A stretch of 64,000 nucleotides of DNA from NCBI RefSeq assembly GCF_014650775.1, contig NZ_BMVP01000002.1, forward strand, positions 744,001 to 808,000, read 5' to 3'. The DNA comes from Streptomyces cirratus. Lineage in GTDB: Bacteria > Actinomycetota > Actinomycetes > Streptomycetales > Streptomycetaceae. The translations under genes and the position numbers were made by a program. The notes under the pieces were generated by a model. That model was not told the DNA's origin, searched no databases, and saw only the letters and a program-made list of their open reading frames with translations. Positions 36,703 to 45,392 of this stretch are shown here, in pieces (position 1 is the first letter of the stretch; every line of letters begins with the position of its first letter).

Positions 36703-37812
36703 GTCACCGCTGCGCGCGCCTTCGGCGATGGTGGCCCGGACCTCCTCCACCCGGTCGCGTTCCTCGGCCGCGAACCGCTCGCGGTCCAGGGCCTCGGCGA
36801 TCTCCTCGTCCTCGCTCATCAGCAGGTCGAGGTTGGAGTTGCCCATCTCGAAGACGCCCATCTCCACGTACGCCCGCTGCAGCCGGTCACCCCACAGCCC
36901 GATGTCCTTCACGCACGGCACGATCCGGCTGAACAGCAGCCTGCGGAACAGGTGCAGGAACTCCGACTGCTCGCTGAACTCCTCCGCCTCCTTCCTCGGG
37001 ATGCCGAAGTTCTCCAGCACCTCCACCCCGCGCAGCCGGTCCCGCATCAGGTAGCAGCCCTCGATCACGAACTCCTCGCGCTCGCGCAACTCGGCGTCCG
37101 TCAACTGCTTGTAGTAGTCCCGTAGCGCCATCCGCCCGAACGCCACGTGCCGGGCCTCGTCCTGCATCACGTACGCGAGGATCTGCTTGGGCAGCGGCTT
37201 GTCCGTCGTGTCGCGGATCATCCCGAAGGCCGCCAGCGCCAGCCCCTCGATCAGCACCTGCATGCCCAGGTACGGCATGTCCCAGCGGGAGTCGCGCAGA
37301 GTGTCGCCGAGCAGCCCCTGGAGGCTGTCGTTGATCGGGTAGAGCATCCCGACCTTCTCGTGCAGGAAACGCCCGAAGACCTCCGCGTGCCGGGCCTCGT
37401 CCATGGTCTGGGTGGCCGAGTAGAACTTCGCGTCCAGGTCGGGCACGGACTCCACGATGCGCGCCGCGCACACCATCGCCCCCTGCTCGCCGTGCAGGAA
37501 CTGGCTGAAATTCCATGCCGCGTAGTGGCGGCGCAGCTCGCCCTTGTCCTTGTCGGTGAGTTTGCCCCAGTACCGGGTGCCGTAGAGAGTCAGCGCCTCG
37601 TCGGGGGTGCCGAGCGGGTCGTTCGGGTCCACTTCCAGGTCCCACGCTATGCGCTTCGCGCCGTCCCACTGCTTGTCCTTGCCCTTCTGGTACAGGGCGA
37701 GCAGCCGCTCCCGGCCCCCGTCGTACTCCCAGCTGAAGCGGGCGGCGCCGGAGGCCGGGACCGGCCAGACGCCCTCGCCCGGGTCCTTGGTGTAGAGCTC
37801 GTGCGTCGACAC
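36691..37812 (-). CDS. Ferritin-like / R2-like diiron protein
   Basis: 373 aa from GTG 37812, five bases after AAGGGGG. Four helices carry two E-x-x-H diiron motifs, TMDEARHAEVF and MQDEARHVAFG, with additional acidic ligands in HGEQGAM and LIEGLALAAF. This is the ribonucleotide-reductase-like superfamily. Absence of the R1 partner and of the tyrosyl-radical context suggests an oxidase or oxygenase rather than a class I R2 subunit. The gene is divergent from another diiron enzyme 180 bases away. Substrate unknown. Confidence 0.85.
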   Translation of the reverse strand: MSTHELYTKDPGEGVWPVPASGAARFSWEYDGGRERLLALYQKGKDKQWDGAKRIAWDLEVDPNDPLGTPDEALTLYGTRYWGKLTDKDKGELRRHYAAWNFSQFLHGEQGAMVCAARIVESVPDLDAKFYSATQTMDEARHAEVFGRFLHEKVGMLYPINDSLQGLLGDTLRDSRWDMPYLGMQVLIEGLALAAFGMIRDTTDKPLPKQILAYVMQDEARHVAFGRMALRDYYKQLTDAELREREEFVIEGCYLMRDRLRGVEVLENFGIPRKEAEEFSEQSEFLHLFRRLLFSRIVPCVKDIGLWGDRLQRAYVEMGVFEMGNSNLDLLMSEDEEIAEALDRERFAAEERDRVEEVRATIAEGARSGDPAA

Positions 37813-37918
37813 TGACGCCCCCTTGCCTCGTGTACTCGCGTACCGGACCGGCCAGTTGGCCACCGTCCGCAGCGTCACACGTTGGTAGACGCGGGGTCAA
37901 CAAGTCGCGCCGGGGGGA

Positions 37919-37945
37919 TTGACGGTCTTGCTGACAAGCAGTCTC
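37919..37945. promoter_or_regulatory. Candidate promoter/operator between divergent diiron genes
   Basis: TTGACG at 37919-37924 could be a -35 box. It is followed by the small palindrome CTTG-CTGA-CAAG (37927-37938), and a second imperfect GTTG...CAAC palindrome lies at 37881-37901. A TetR gene is encoded in the same locus, so one of these is a candidate operator. The -10 box is unclear. Confidence 0.25.
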
Positions 37946-37991
37946 ATAAGCGGTGACCGCCGGTAACTCCACGAGCGAGGTGTCCGAAGCC

Positions 37992-38921
37992 ATGACGACC
38001 GTGACCGATCGAGCAGCGCCGAGGGACGCACTCGGCCTCCTCAAGGACCGCGAAGAGACCGCCGCGCGACTGCTCGAAGCATCGGCCAAACACTCCTTCG
38101 ACCCCGACAGGGAACTCGACTGGGACGCCCCGCCGATCGACGGCAAGTACTACTGGCCGCCCGAACTGCTCTCGCTCTACGACACCCCGCTCTGGAAGAA
38201 GATGGGCGAGGAGCAGCGCATCGACCTCTCCCGCCACGAGGCGGCCGCGCTCGGCTCCCTCGGCATCTGGTTCGAGATCATCCTGATGCAGCTGCTCGTC
38301 CGGCACATCTACGACAAGTCGCTGGTCAGCGACCACGTCCGCTACGCCCTCACCGAGATCGCCGACGAATGCCGGCACTCCATGATGTTCGCCCGCATGA
38401 TCCGCAAGGCGGACACCCCCGCCTACCCGGTCTCACGCACCCACCACAACCTCGCCCGCGTCCTCAAGACGGTCTCCACCACCCCCGGCTCCTTCGCCTG
38501 CACCCTGCTCGGCGAGGAGATCCTCGACTGGATGCAGCGCCTGACCTTCCCCGACGAGCGCATCCAGCCGCTCGTACGCGGGGTGACCCGCATCCACGTC
38601 ATAGAGGAGGCCCGGCACGTCCGCTACGCCCGCGAGGAACTGCGCCGCCAGATGCTGACGGCCCCGCGCTGGGAGCAGGAACTCACCCGGATCAGCTGCG
38701 GCGAGGCCGCCCGCGTCTTCTCGCTGGCCTTCGTCAACCCCCAGGTCTACGAGAACATCGGCCTGGACCGGCGCGAAGCCGTCACCCAGGTCAAGGCGAG
38801 CGGCCACCGGCGGGAGGTCATGCAGACCGGCGCCAAGCGGCTGACCGACTTCCTCGACGACATAGGCGTGCTGCGCGGCGTCGGCCGCAGGTTGTGGCGG
38901 AGCTCGGGACTCCTCGCCTGA
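37992..38921 (+). CDS. AurF-like diiron oxygenase
   Basis: 309 aa from ATG 37992 (GTG 37953 is an alternative). Diiron ligands appear in ADECRHSMMF and IEEARHVRYA, plus acidic residues in WFEIILMQ and LLGEEILDWM. This resembles the AurF family of N-oxygenases that oxidise aryl amines to nitro groups, although many members have unknown substrates. The TetR gene follows 29 bases after its stop, and the ferritin-like gene is divergent, so the three probably form one regulated unit. Confidence 0.88.
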   Translation: MTTVTDRAAPRDALGLLKDREETAARLLEASAKHSFDPDRELDWDAPPIDGKYYWPPELLSLYDTPLWKKMGEEQRIDLSRHEAAALGSLGIWFEIILMQLLVRHIYDKSLVSDHVRYALTEIADECRHSMMFARMIRKADTPAYPVSRTHHNLARVLKTVSTTPGSFACTLLGEEILDWMQRLTFPDERIQPLVRGVTRIHVIEEARHVRYAREELRRQMLTAPRWEQELTRISCGEAARVFSLAFVNPQVYENIGLDRREAVTQVKASGHRREVMQTGAKRLTDFLDDIGVLRGVGRRLWRSSGLLA

Positions 38922-38950
38922 CCGCCGCCCCGCGGGGTTACGCTGCGGGC

Positions 38951-39667
38951 ATGACGACCGTACGGGCGTACCGCAGGCTGAGCGTCGAGGAGCGGCGGGC
39001 CCAACTCCTCGACGCGGCCCTGTCGCTGTTCGCGCACCGGGCGCCGGAGGAGGTCTCCCTCGACGACGTCGCCGAGGCCGCCGGGGTCTCGCGCCCGCTG
39101 GTCTACCGCTACTTCCCCGGCGGCAAGCAGCAGCTCTACGAGGCCGCCCTGCGCTCGGCGGCGGAGCTGCTGGAACAGTGCTTCGCCCAGCCCCAGGCCG
39201 GCCCGCTGACCCATCGGCTGTCCCGCGCCCTGGACCGCTACCTGGCCTTCGTCGACGAACACGACACCGGCTTCGCGGCGCTGCTCCAGGGCGGCAGCGT
39301 CGTGGAGACCTCCCGTACGACGGCGACCGTGGACGGCATCCGCCGGGCCGCGGCCCAGCAGATCCTCGTCCACCTGGCCGTCGCGGACCCCGGCCCGCGG
39401 CTGAGGATGATGGTCCGCACCTGGATCACGGCGGTGGAAGGGGCCTCGCTGATCTGGATCGACGAGGGCAAGCAGCCGGACGTGGCCTCGCTCCGGGAGT
39501 GGCTGGTGGACCAGTTCATCGCCCTCCTCACCGCCACCGCGGCCACCGACCCCCAGACGGCCGCGGCCGCGCGGGCGGCCCTGGCCCTGGAACCGGCCGA
39601 CGGCCCGGTCGGGGCCCTGGCGCGGCGGGTGATCCCGCTGGTCTCCGAGGCGGCCCACCTGCTGTGA
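38951..39667 (+). CDS. TetR-family regulator
   Basis: 238 aa. The helix-turn-helix occupies ~25-55 (SLDDVAEAAGVSRPLVYRYFPGG in parts: VAEAAGVSRPLVYRYF). A helical ligand-binding core follows. TACGCT six bases before the ATG looks like the -10 box of a leaderless message. Probable repressor of the two diiron genes. Confidence 0.93.
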   Translation: MTTVRAYRRLSVEERRAQLLDAALSLFAHRAPEEVSLDDVAEAAGVSRPLVYRYFPGGKQQLYEAALRSAAELLEQCFAQPQAGPLTHRLSRALDRYLAFVDEHDTGFAALLQGGSVVETSRTTATVDGIRRAAAQQILVHLAVADPGPRLRMMVRTWITAVEGASLIWIDEGKQPDVASLREWLVDQFIALLTATAATDPQTAAAARAALALEPADGPVGALARRVIPLVSEAAHLL

Positions 39668-39677
39668 CACTGGAGGG

Positions 39678-39938
39678 GTGAGAAGCGAACCCACCCCGTT
39701 CGAGGGCGGCCCCATGGACGGCCGGTCCCTGCCGATCCTGCTCGGCCCGACGGGCCACCCGCCGAAGTGGTACGAAATCCCGGTCCCGAACCCGGACGGC
39801 ACCGCCCCGACGGTCCTCCTGTACGAACGCGTCCCGGCGGGCCAGACAAAACGCCTGGGCCTCCAGAAGGGCTGGAAGTACACCTTCCGCCCAACCGGAA
39901 CCCGCCCCCGCCCCCACTGGCCCTGGCGCAAGCCCTAA
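39678..39938 (+). CDS. Small conserved Streptomyces protein
   Basis: 86 aa from GTG 39678, ten bases after the TetR stop. Features: EGGPMDGRSLPILLG, a Pro-rich GHPPKWYEIPVP, and a basic/aromatic C-terminus ending PHWPWRKP. No known domain. An ATG at 39714 with GAGGGCGG before it is a possible later start. It may be co-transcribed with the TetR gene. Confidence 0.6.
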   Translation: MRSEPTPFEGGPMDGRSLPILLGPTGHPPKWYEIPVPNPDGTAPTVLLYERVPAGQTKRLGLQKGWKYTFRPTGTRPRPHWPWRKP

Positions 39939-39966
39939 CCGGCCACCCCACACCAGCCCACGCCGG

Positions 39967-40124
39967 GCGGGGGCCGAACATCCCGCCGGCCCGGGGACGG
40001 ACGGGGCATCGCAGCCGACGACGAGCGGGGGCCGAACATCCCACCGGGCCGGGAACGGGCGGGGCATCGCAGCCGACGACGAGCGGGGGCCGAACATCCC
40101 ACCGGGCCGGGGACGGGTGGGGGG
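39967..40124. repeat. 58-bp tandem repeat, 2.7 copies
   Basis: Units begin at 39967, 40025 and 40083, each with GCGGGGGCCGAACATCCC. The first has several changes and the second and third are nearly identical until the third breaks off into a G-rich run. It lies between convergent genes and does not encode a supportable protein. Confidence 0.9.
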
Positions 40125-40239
40125 TGGGGTGTTGACCGGGGCTAAAACGTGATTTGTGGCCGCTCAGGGGCCGCACTTCACCGACCCCGGACAGGCGCCA
40201 TAAATCATGCCCGCCCCGGACAACACCCCACCCCCCGCC
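40116..40239. repeat. Long imperfect inverted repeat with G-quadruplex motif
   Basis: Arms 40116-40160 and 40197-40239 are imperfect reverse complements (for example GTGGGGTGTTG and CAACACCCCAC, and TGATTTGTGGC against GCCATAAATCA), leaving a 36-base loop. The left arm contains consecutive G-tracts (GGGG-AC-GGG-T-GGGGGG-T-GGGG, from about 40109) able to form a G-quadruplex. It sits between convergent genes, so it may be a two-way terminator or a small non-coding repeat element. Nothing else was found up to 40,355. Confidence 0.7.
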
Positions 40240-40355
40240 CGGCCCCGGCCCACCCACCCCCGGCGAGCCCGTCGCAACCGGGACCGCTGCGTCGGCCGGC
40301 GCCGGCCGACGCCGGCACGCACCCACGCGCCCCCCGCCCCACCGCCCGGCCAGGG

Positions 40356-41603
40356 CTACGGCAGTGTCACCACCGCCTCCGCCCCACCCCCCTCGGCCTG
40401 CCGGAACTCAAGCCGCGCCCCGATCACCCCGGCCTGCCCGACGGCAATCGTCAAGCCCAGCCCGTGCCCCTTCCCGGAACCGGCTCCCGCCCCCGCCCCA
40501 CTGCGAAACCGCTGCGGCCCCCGCTCCACCAGGTACTCCGGAAACCCGTCCCCGTGATCCCGCACCGTCACCACCGGCCCGTCCACCGTCAGGACGACCG
40601 GCTCCCGCCCATGCCGATGGGCGTTCACCACCAGGTTCCCCAGCACCCGCTCCAGCCGCCGCCGGTCCGTCTCCACCATCGCGTCCCGCACCACGACCAC
40701 CTCCGTCGCCGTCCCCGACGCCCGCACCACCCGCCGCGCGAGCCGCGCCAGCTGGTGCAGGTCCGTCTCCACCACCTCGCGCCCCGAGTCCAGCCGCGAG
40801 ATCTCCAGCAGGTCCTCCGTCAGCCCCCGCATCGTCCGGACCCGCTCCCGCACCAGCTCCGTCGCCCGCCCCTCCGGCAGGAGTTCCGACGCGGCCTGCA
40901 ACCCGGTCAGCGGCGTCCGCAGCTCGTGCGCGACGTCCGCCGTGAACCGCTGCTCGCGCTCCAGCTTCCCCTGGAGGGTGGCCGCCATCGTGTCGAGCGC
41001 GCCCGCCACCGTCGCCACCTCGTCCTGGTGCCGCGAGGAGTCCCTCGTCCGCGGGTCGTCCACCCGCGCGTCGAGGTCGCCGTGCGAGATCCGCCGCGCG
41101 ACCGCCGCCGTCTGCTGGAGCCGCCTGGTCACCCGCGTCACCGCGAACGCGCCCAGCAGCAGCGTGCCCCCGATCGCCAGCCCCGAGGAGCCGATGATCG
41201 CGTGGTCCAGCCCGCTGATCGTGCGCGCCGCCTGGCTGTAGTCCACGGCCGTGGCCAGGGCCCGGCCGTCTGCGGGGGCCGCCGCCCACATGACCTGCCG
41301 TCCCCGGTACTCGGCCACGACCGTGCCCCGCCGTCCCCCCACGGCCAGCTTCCGCAGCGACGCCGGCAGGCCCGCCGGGTCGAGAGAGGAACGCGGCGGC
41401 AGCGCCTCCCCCGCCTCGTACGCCCGCGTGGCGTCGCTCAGCTTCTCCAGCGCCCGGTCGCGCGCGTTGTCGACCGTCTGCCGGGTGACCTCGACGTGCA
41501 CGAGCGCGCCCAGCGCCGCCGCCAGCGCACAGCACATGACCACGATGAAGCACGCCGACTTCCAGGTGAGCGTGGCGGTCCACGCGGGCAACCGGGCCCT
41601 CAT
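40356..41603 (-). CDS. Orphan sensor histidine kinase
   Basis: 415 aa from ATG 41603, overlapping the upstream lipoprotein stop (ATGA). TM1 (CFIVVMCCALAAALGALVHV), an extracellular loop of ~110 residues, TM2 (IIGSSGLAIGGTLLLGAFAV), HAMP, HisKA with the acceptor in VAHELRTPL, and HATPase_c with N box LVNAHRHG, G1 DHGDGF and G2 GKGHGLGLTI. The G1 box is slightly unusual. No response regulator is present within several kilobases on either side. Confidence 0.9.
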   Translation of the reverse strand: MRARLPAWTATLTWKSACFIVVMCCALAAALGALVHVEVTRQTVDNARDRALEKLSDATRAYEAGEALPPRSSLDPAGLPASLRKLAVGGRRGTVVAEYRGRQVMWAAAPADGRALATAVDYSQAARTISGLDHAIIGSSGLAIGGTLLLGAFAVTRVTRRLQQTAAVARRISHGDLDARVDDPRTRDSSRHQDEVATVAGALDTMAATLQGKLEREQRFTADVAHELRTPLTGLQAASELLPEGRATELVRERVRTMRGLTEDLLEISRLDSGREVVETDLHQLARLARRVVRASGTATEVVVVRDAMVETDRRRLERVLGNLVVNAHRHGREPVVLTVDGPVVTVRDHGDGFPEYLVERGPQRFRSGAGAGAGSGKGHGLGLTIAVGQAGVIGARLEFRQAEGGGAEAVVTLP

Positions 41604-42289
41604 GGCGTCCGCGGGCCCGCCGCCACCCGTACGATCTGCTCGCGCGTCGCCATCATGCTCCGCTGCTTCTCGTCCCACGACCAGGTGGTGATCAGCTCGT
41701 ACCCGGGATGCCCGCTCGGCACGTGCAGGATCACGTTCTGCCCGGCCAGCTCGACGCGGATGACGGTCTCGGTGGTCGCCATGACCCGGTTGAGCCGCCC
41801 GTCGGGGTCGGCCGTGTAGACGCGTACCGACATCATGCTGTCCGGCAGTTCGATGCCGACGATGACCTCGTCCTTGCCGTTCGCCGTGAGGTCCCGGTAG
41901 TACGGGGTGAGTACGGGGCACTTCTCCGAGGCCTCCGTCCCACAGGCCCGGATCGCGTCGGCGGTCTCCTTCGGCATCCCGTCCGCGCCGGTGACGGCGC
42001 CCCGGTGGGCGCGCAGCTCCGCCTGCACCAGGGCCACCGCGTCCACCTCGTGCACGTTCTGGTCGTGGACCGGCGGCAGGCCCTGCACGTAAACGGGCGG
42101 CACGCCCCCTGGCGGGGCGGGCGGCACCTCGGCGCCCTTGCGCCACGGCCACAGCTGTACGGGTCCACGCGCCGTCGGCGCCGCTCCGGCGGCGGCCAGG
42201 CCGCCCGGGTCGCCGCACGCCGACGCCAGCGGCAGCAGGCAGGCCGCCAGGAGCAGCCCGGCGCCCGCGCGGAGGGGAAGGGTGCGCAC
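41600..42289 (-). CDS. Secreted lipoprotein paired with the orphan kinase
   Basis: 229 aa from GTG 42289, nine bases after GAGGAGG. The signal peptide ends with lipobox LASAC. A Pro/Gly-rich tether is followed by a domain with two cysteines (IRACGTEASEKC) and an EF-like TANGKDEVIVG segment. Because it overlaps the kinase start, the two are one operon; it may present a signal to, or dampen, the kinase, as lipoproteins such as CseA do in other envelope-stress systems (analogy only). Confidence 0.8.
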   Translation of the reverse strand: MRTLPLRAGAGLLLAACLLPLASACGDPGGLAAAGAAPTARGPVQLWPWRKGAEVPPAPPGGVPPVYVQGLPPVHDQNVHEVDAVALVQAELRAHRGAVTGADGMPKETADAIRACGTEASEKCPVLTPYYRDLTANGKDEVIVGIELPDSMMSVRVYTADPDGRLNRVMATTETVIRVELAGQNVILHVPSGHPGYELITTWSWDEKQRSMMATREQIVRVAAGPRTP

Positions 42290-42440
42290 AGCGGCGGGCC
42301 TCCTCTTCACGGTGCCGGGATGACGGTCGGTTTCAGCCAACCTTAGGCCGACCCGGTCCCCTTTCGCCCGCACACATGGGCGACGCCCGGGCGACGGGGG
42401 AGCGACGCTCCGGTGCCGCGCAGGCCGCCGGGCGCGCGGG

Positions 42441-43022
42441 TCAGGCGTCGGTGCGTCCCCGCCGCAGCATCGCGAAGCCCAGTCCGGCGGCGCCGACGGC
42501 TGCGATGCCGCCGCCCGCGGCGAGCAGCAGCACGCCGTTGCCCGGCCCGTCGGGCACGGCGTACGAGCGCAGCGCCTCGACCGCAGCACCCCGCGGGGCG
42601 GCGGCCGCCGGGAGGGGCCGGCTACGGGTCGCGGTCTTGTGCCCGTCGCCGGCCAGCGCGTGTCCTTGCGGCCCGGGCGCGGTGGCGCCGACCCAGGACG
42701 AGAGCCGGCCGTCGGCCTGCAGCGCGACGTGCAGCCCCTGCGCCTCGCCGACGGCGGGGGAGCCGGGGTGGCTGACCAGCGCCGTCACACGGGATCCGTC
42801 GCGCAGCACGTCGGCCTCGTACGTGTTCCCGGCGAGCCGGTACACCCGGGCGGTGGACCGGCCGTCGGCCAGGGAGAGGCTGCCGACCAGGGTCCGCGCC
42901 CCGACCGAGGCGGCCGGCACCCCTTCGGCGAGCGCGGCGGCGGTGGGCAGGGCCAGCAGGGCGCCGGCGCACGCGGTCACGGCGGCGGCGCGAACGAGGC
43001 TGCGGCGGCTGACGCTGGTCAC
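42441..43022 (-). CDS. Putative surface-anchored secreted protein
   Basis: 193 aa from GTG 43022 (AAGGAG upstream). A twin-arginine-like N-terminus (SRRSLVRAAAV) and signal peptide ending TAAALA, a small beta-rich domain, an Ala/Pro linker, and a C-terminal hydrophobic helix (GVLLLAAGGGIAAVGAAGLGFAM) with a basic end (RRGR). The plan fits a membrane-tethered surface protein. No known domain. Confidence 0.75.
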   Translation of the reverse strand: MTSVSRRSLVRAAAVTACAGALLALPTAAALAEGVPAASVGARTLVGSLSLADGRSTARVYRLAGNTYEADVLRDGSRVTALVSHPGSPAVGEAQGLHVALQADGRLSSWVGATAPGPQGHALAGDGHKTATRSRPLPAAAAPRGAAVEALRSYAVPDGPGNGVLLLAAGGGIAAVGAAGLGFAMLRRGRTDA

Positions 43023-43210
43023 GGAACTCCTTCTACGGGTCGGGCGCGGCCCGGGGCGTCCCAACCTAGGGTCGCGCCGTTGCAGTAGGGCGATGGCTTT
43101 GTAACGGTCACCCGACGGCGCCCCCTCGGAGTCGTTACACATCACGCCGCGTACGGGGGATTGCCGGGCGGCGGACCGCCTGCTCCCATGGACGCCGGGG
43201 GGTGAGGGCG

Positions 43211-44008
43211 ATGCGCGGACTCACGGTGCTGCCGAGCGGCCGGGCCGGCCGGGGGCGGCTGTTCGTCAACCTGCCGGACGGCCGGGCGGTTGCCTGGTAC
43301 GACCGGCGGGCCAACCGGGTCAGCCTGCTGGAGGCGGATCGTCGGGAGGCGGTGCTGGCAGCCCTGGGCCCGTACCTGGGCGGGGAGGTGGCCGTCGGAC
43401 CGCCGCCGGTGCCCACGCCCGCCGAACGGCTCCGGCTGGCCCTTCCTCCCGACCGGGACCTGGCCCCGAACCGCCCGGGCGAGCCGATGCTGGGGGAGCT
43501 GGTGTACGGCTCGCCGGGCACCAGGGCCCGGCACCGGCTGCGCCGGGAGATCGGGGCCCGGGAGCTGATGGGGGCGGAGCTGGACTCCCTCGAAGCGCTG
43601 GACTGGCGGGTCCTGCACGCCGTGCCGCTGCCGGGCGGCGGCCTGATCGACCACGTGCTGATCGGGCCGGCCGGGGTGTTCTGCATCGCGACGGTGCCGG
43701 GCCGGCGCCAGCGGGTCCAGGCGGGCGACCTGCTGCTCACGGTGGGCCGGGCCGGCCCACGCCCCGACGTGCGCCGCGTCCGCCGGGCGGCGGCCCGCGC
43801 CGCGCATGCCCTCCGGGCGCCGGTCACCCCGGTGGTGGCCGTGGTCGAGGCCTCCGCCGTCGAGGTGGCTCCGACCCTGCGCGACGTCCGAGTCCTGCAA
43901 CCCGCCACGGCGGCCCCCTACTTCACGACCGCCACCGCCACCCTTAAACCCCCGGACACCGAAGCCCTCTTCTCCCTGGCCCGCGACACCCGCACCTGGC
44001 TCCCGTAA
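43211..44008 (+). CDS. NERD-like protein with altered active-site positions
   Basis: 265 aa from ATG 43211 (GTG 43202 is possible). The C-terminal half resembles the nuclease-related domain: a helix, then LPGGGLIDHVLIGPAGVF. In typical NERD domains the next residues are a Val-Ile-E-x-K metal/catalytic pattern; here they are C-I-A-T-V, so the acidic and lysine residues are missing. Possibly an inactive or binding version. Function unknown. Confidence 0.6.
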   Translation: MRGLTVLPSGRAGRGRLFVNLPDGRAVAWYDRRANRVSLLEADRREAVLAALGPYLGGEVAVGPPPVPTPAERLRLALPPDRDLAPNRPGEPMLGELVYGSPGTRARHRLRREIGARELMGAELDSLEALDWRVLHAVPLPGGGLIDHVLIGPAGVFCIATVPGRRQRVQAGDLLLTVGRAGPRPDVRRVRRAAARAAHALRAPVTPVVAVVEASAVEVAPTLRDVRVLQPATAAPYFTTATATLKPPDTEALFSLARDTRTWLP

Positions 44009-44272
44009 CAACAGCCCCGAGCGCACTCGCGTGCCGACGCGGACCTCTCGCCGCCCGGCCGTCCCTGTCTCGCCCGGCACCCGGGCCCGGGTCGTGGGAA
44101 GCGGGCGCACTGCCGGTCACCCGGGCCCCGGCCGTCGGGCCGAGCACCCGATCCCCGGCCGTCGGGCCGGGCGGCGTCCGTGCCGGCGGGCTCCTTCGCG
44201 GCCGGGCCTGCCGGATCGGGGGTGTTCCCGGTCCCGGCCGGTGGATCCGGCGCGGCCCGCCGGCCCCGGCCG

Positions 44273-45361
44273 TCAGGCCGAGCGGCGTTTGCGGGGTGGG
44301 GAGGCCTTCTTCGGCGAGGCCGACTTCTTCGCGGCCGTCGAAGTGGACTTGGTGGCGCCGGACTTGTTCGACTTCGCTGCCGCCGAGCCCGTCTTCTTCG
44401 CCGAGGCCGACGTGGACTTCCGGCCCGATGCCGTCTTCTTCGCCGCCGACCCCGATGCCGCCGTGGACTTCTTCCCGCCCACCGCCTTCGGCGCAGCCGC
44501 AGCGGCCGGCTTCCGCCGGATCGGCGTCACGTCCGCCGCCTCCTCCTCCGCCTCCGCAGGAGCAGGCGCCCCGCCGCCCTCCCCCCGCGAGGCCTTCGCC
44601 GCCTGAACGCTCCGCTCCAGCGCCGCCATGAGGTCGATCACCTGACCCCCGGCCGGTTCCGTCGCGGCCTCCGCCGGCTCGTACGCGCCACCCGCCTTCG
44701 CCGCGATCATCTCCTCCACGGCCTCCCGGTAGTCGTCGTGCAGCGAGGAGATGTCCACCTCCCCCAACGTCGCCATCAGCGCGTCCGCCAGGTCCAGTTC
44801 GGCGTCCCTCACCGTCACCGACGTCTCCGGCGCCACCCCCTCCGGCTGTCGGATCTCGTCCGGCCACAGCAGTCCGTGCATCGCGATGACGTCGTCGACG
44901 ACCCGCAGCATCCCCAGCCGCTCCCGCCCCCGCAGCGCGAACTTGGCGATCGCCACCTTCCGGCTCCGCTTGAGGGCCTCCCGCAACAGCGTGTACGGCT
45001 TCGCCGCCGTCGCCCCGTTCGCCGCGAGGTAGTACGCCGCGTCCATCTGGAGCGGATCGATCTCGTCGGCCGGTACGAACGACACGATCTCGATCGTCTT
45101 CGCCGTGGCGATCGGCAGCCGCGACAGGTCCTCGTCCGTGATCGGGATGATCGAGCCGTCCGCCTCCTCGTACCCCTTGCCGATCTCGGCCTGCGAGACC
45201 TCCTCGCCGTCCAGCTCGCACACCTTGCGGTACCGGACGCGCCCGCCGTCGGTCACATGGATCTGGCGGAACGAGATCGAGTGGCTCTCGGTGGCGTTCA
45301 CGAGCTTGATCGGGATGCTGACCAAGCCGAAGGAAATCGCCCCGTTCCAGATGGATCGCAC
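44273..45361 (-). CDS. ku: Ku DNA end-binding protein
   Basis: 362 aa from GTG 45361 after GGGAGGA. The Ku core (1-265) begins RSIWNGAISFGLVSIPIKL. A Lys/Ala/Ser-rich tail (about 285-362, repeated AAKK-S/T units) follows, as in actinobacterial Ku, where it binds DNA and affects end threading. It forms a ring on double-strand breaks and recruits the LigD-type enzymes encoded divergently 31 bases away. Together they perform non-homologous end joining. Confidence 0.97.
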   Translation of the reverse strand: MRSIWNGAISFGLVSIPIKLVNATESHSISFRQIHVTDGGRVRYRKVCELDGEEVSQAEIGKGYEEADGSIIPITDEDLSRLPIATAKTIEIVSFVPADEIDPLQMDAAYYLAANGATAAKPYTLLREALKRSRKVAIAKFALRGRERLGMLRVVDDVIAMHGLLWPDEIRQPEGVAPETSVTVRDAELDLADALMATLGEVDISSLHDDYREAVEEMIAAKAGGAYEPAEAATEPAGGQVIDLMAALERSVQAAKASRGEGGGAPAPAEAEEEAADVTPIRRKPAAAAAPKAVGGKKSTAASGSAAKKTASGRKSTSASAKKTGSAAAKSNKSGATKSTSTAAKKSASPKKASPPRKRRSA

Positions 45362-45392
45362 AGTTCCTCCCGTTTCATGGCAATCTCATCGT

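Noticed and set aside
36691..37812. Class I ribonucleotide reductase R2 subunit
   Set aside because: No R1 gene adjoins it and the neighbourhood is oxygenase-like; called a ferritin-like/R2-like protein instead.
39528..40097. 189-aa minus-strand frame through the 58-bp repeats
   Set aside because: It translates repetitive DNA and the antisense of the TetR gene; no ribosome site and no recognisable domain.
40149..41819. 556-aa plus-strand frame opposite the orphan kinase
   Set aside because: Shadow of a clear histidine kinase; Arg/His/Pro-rich with no motifs.
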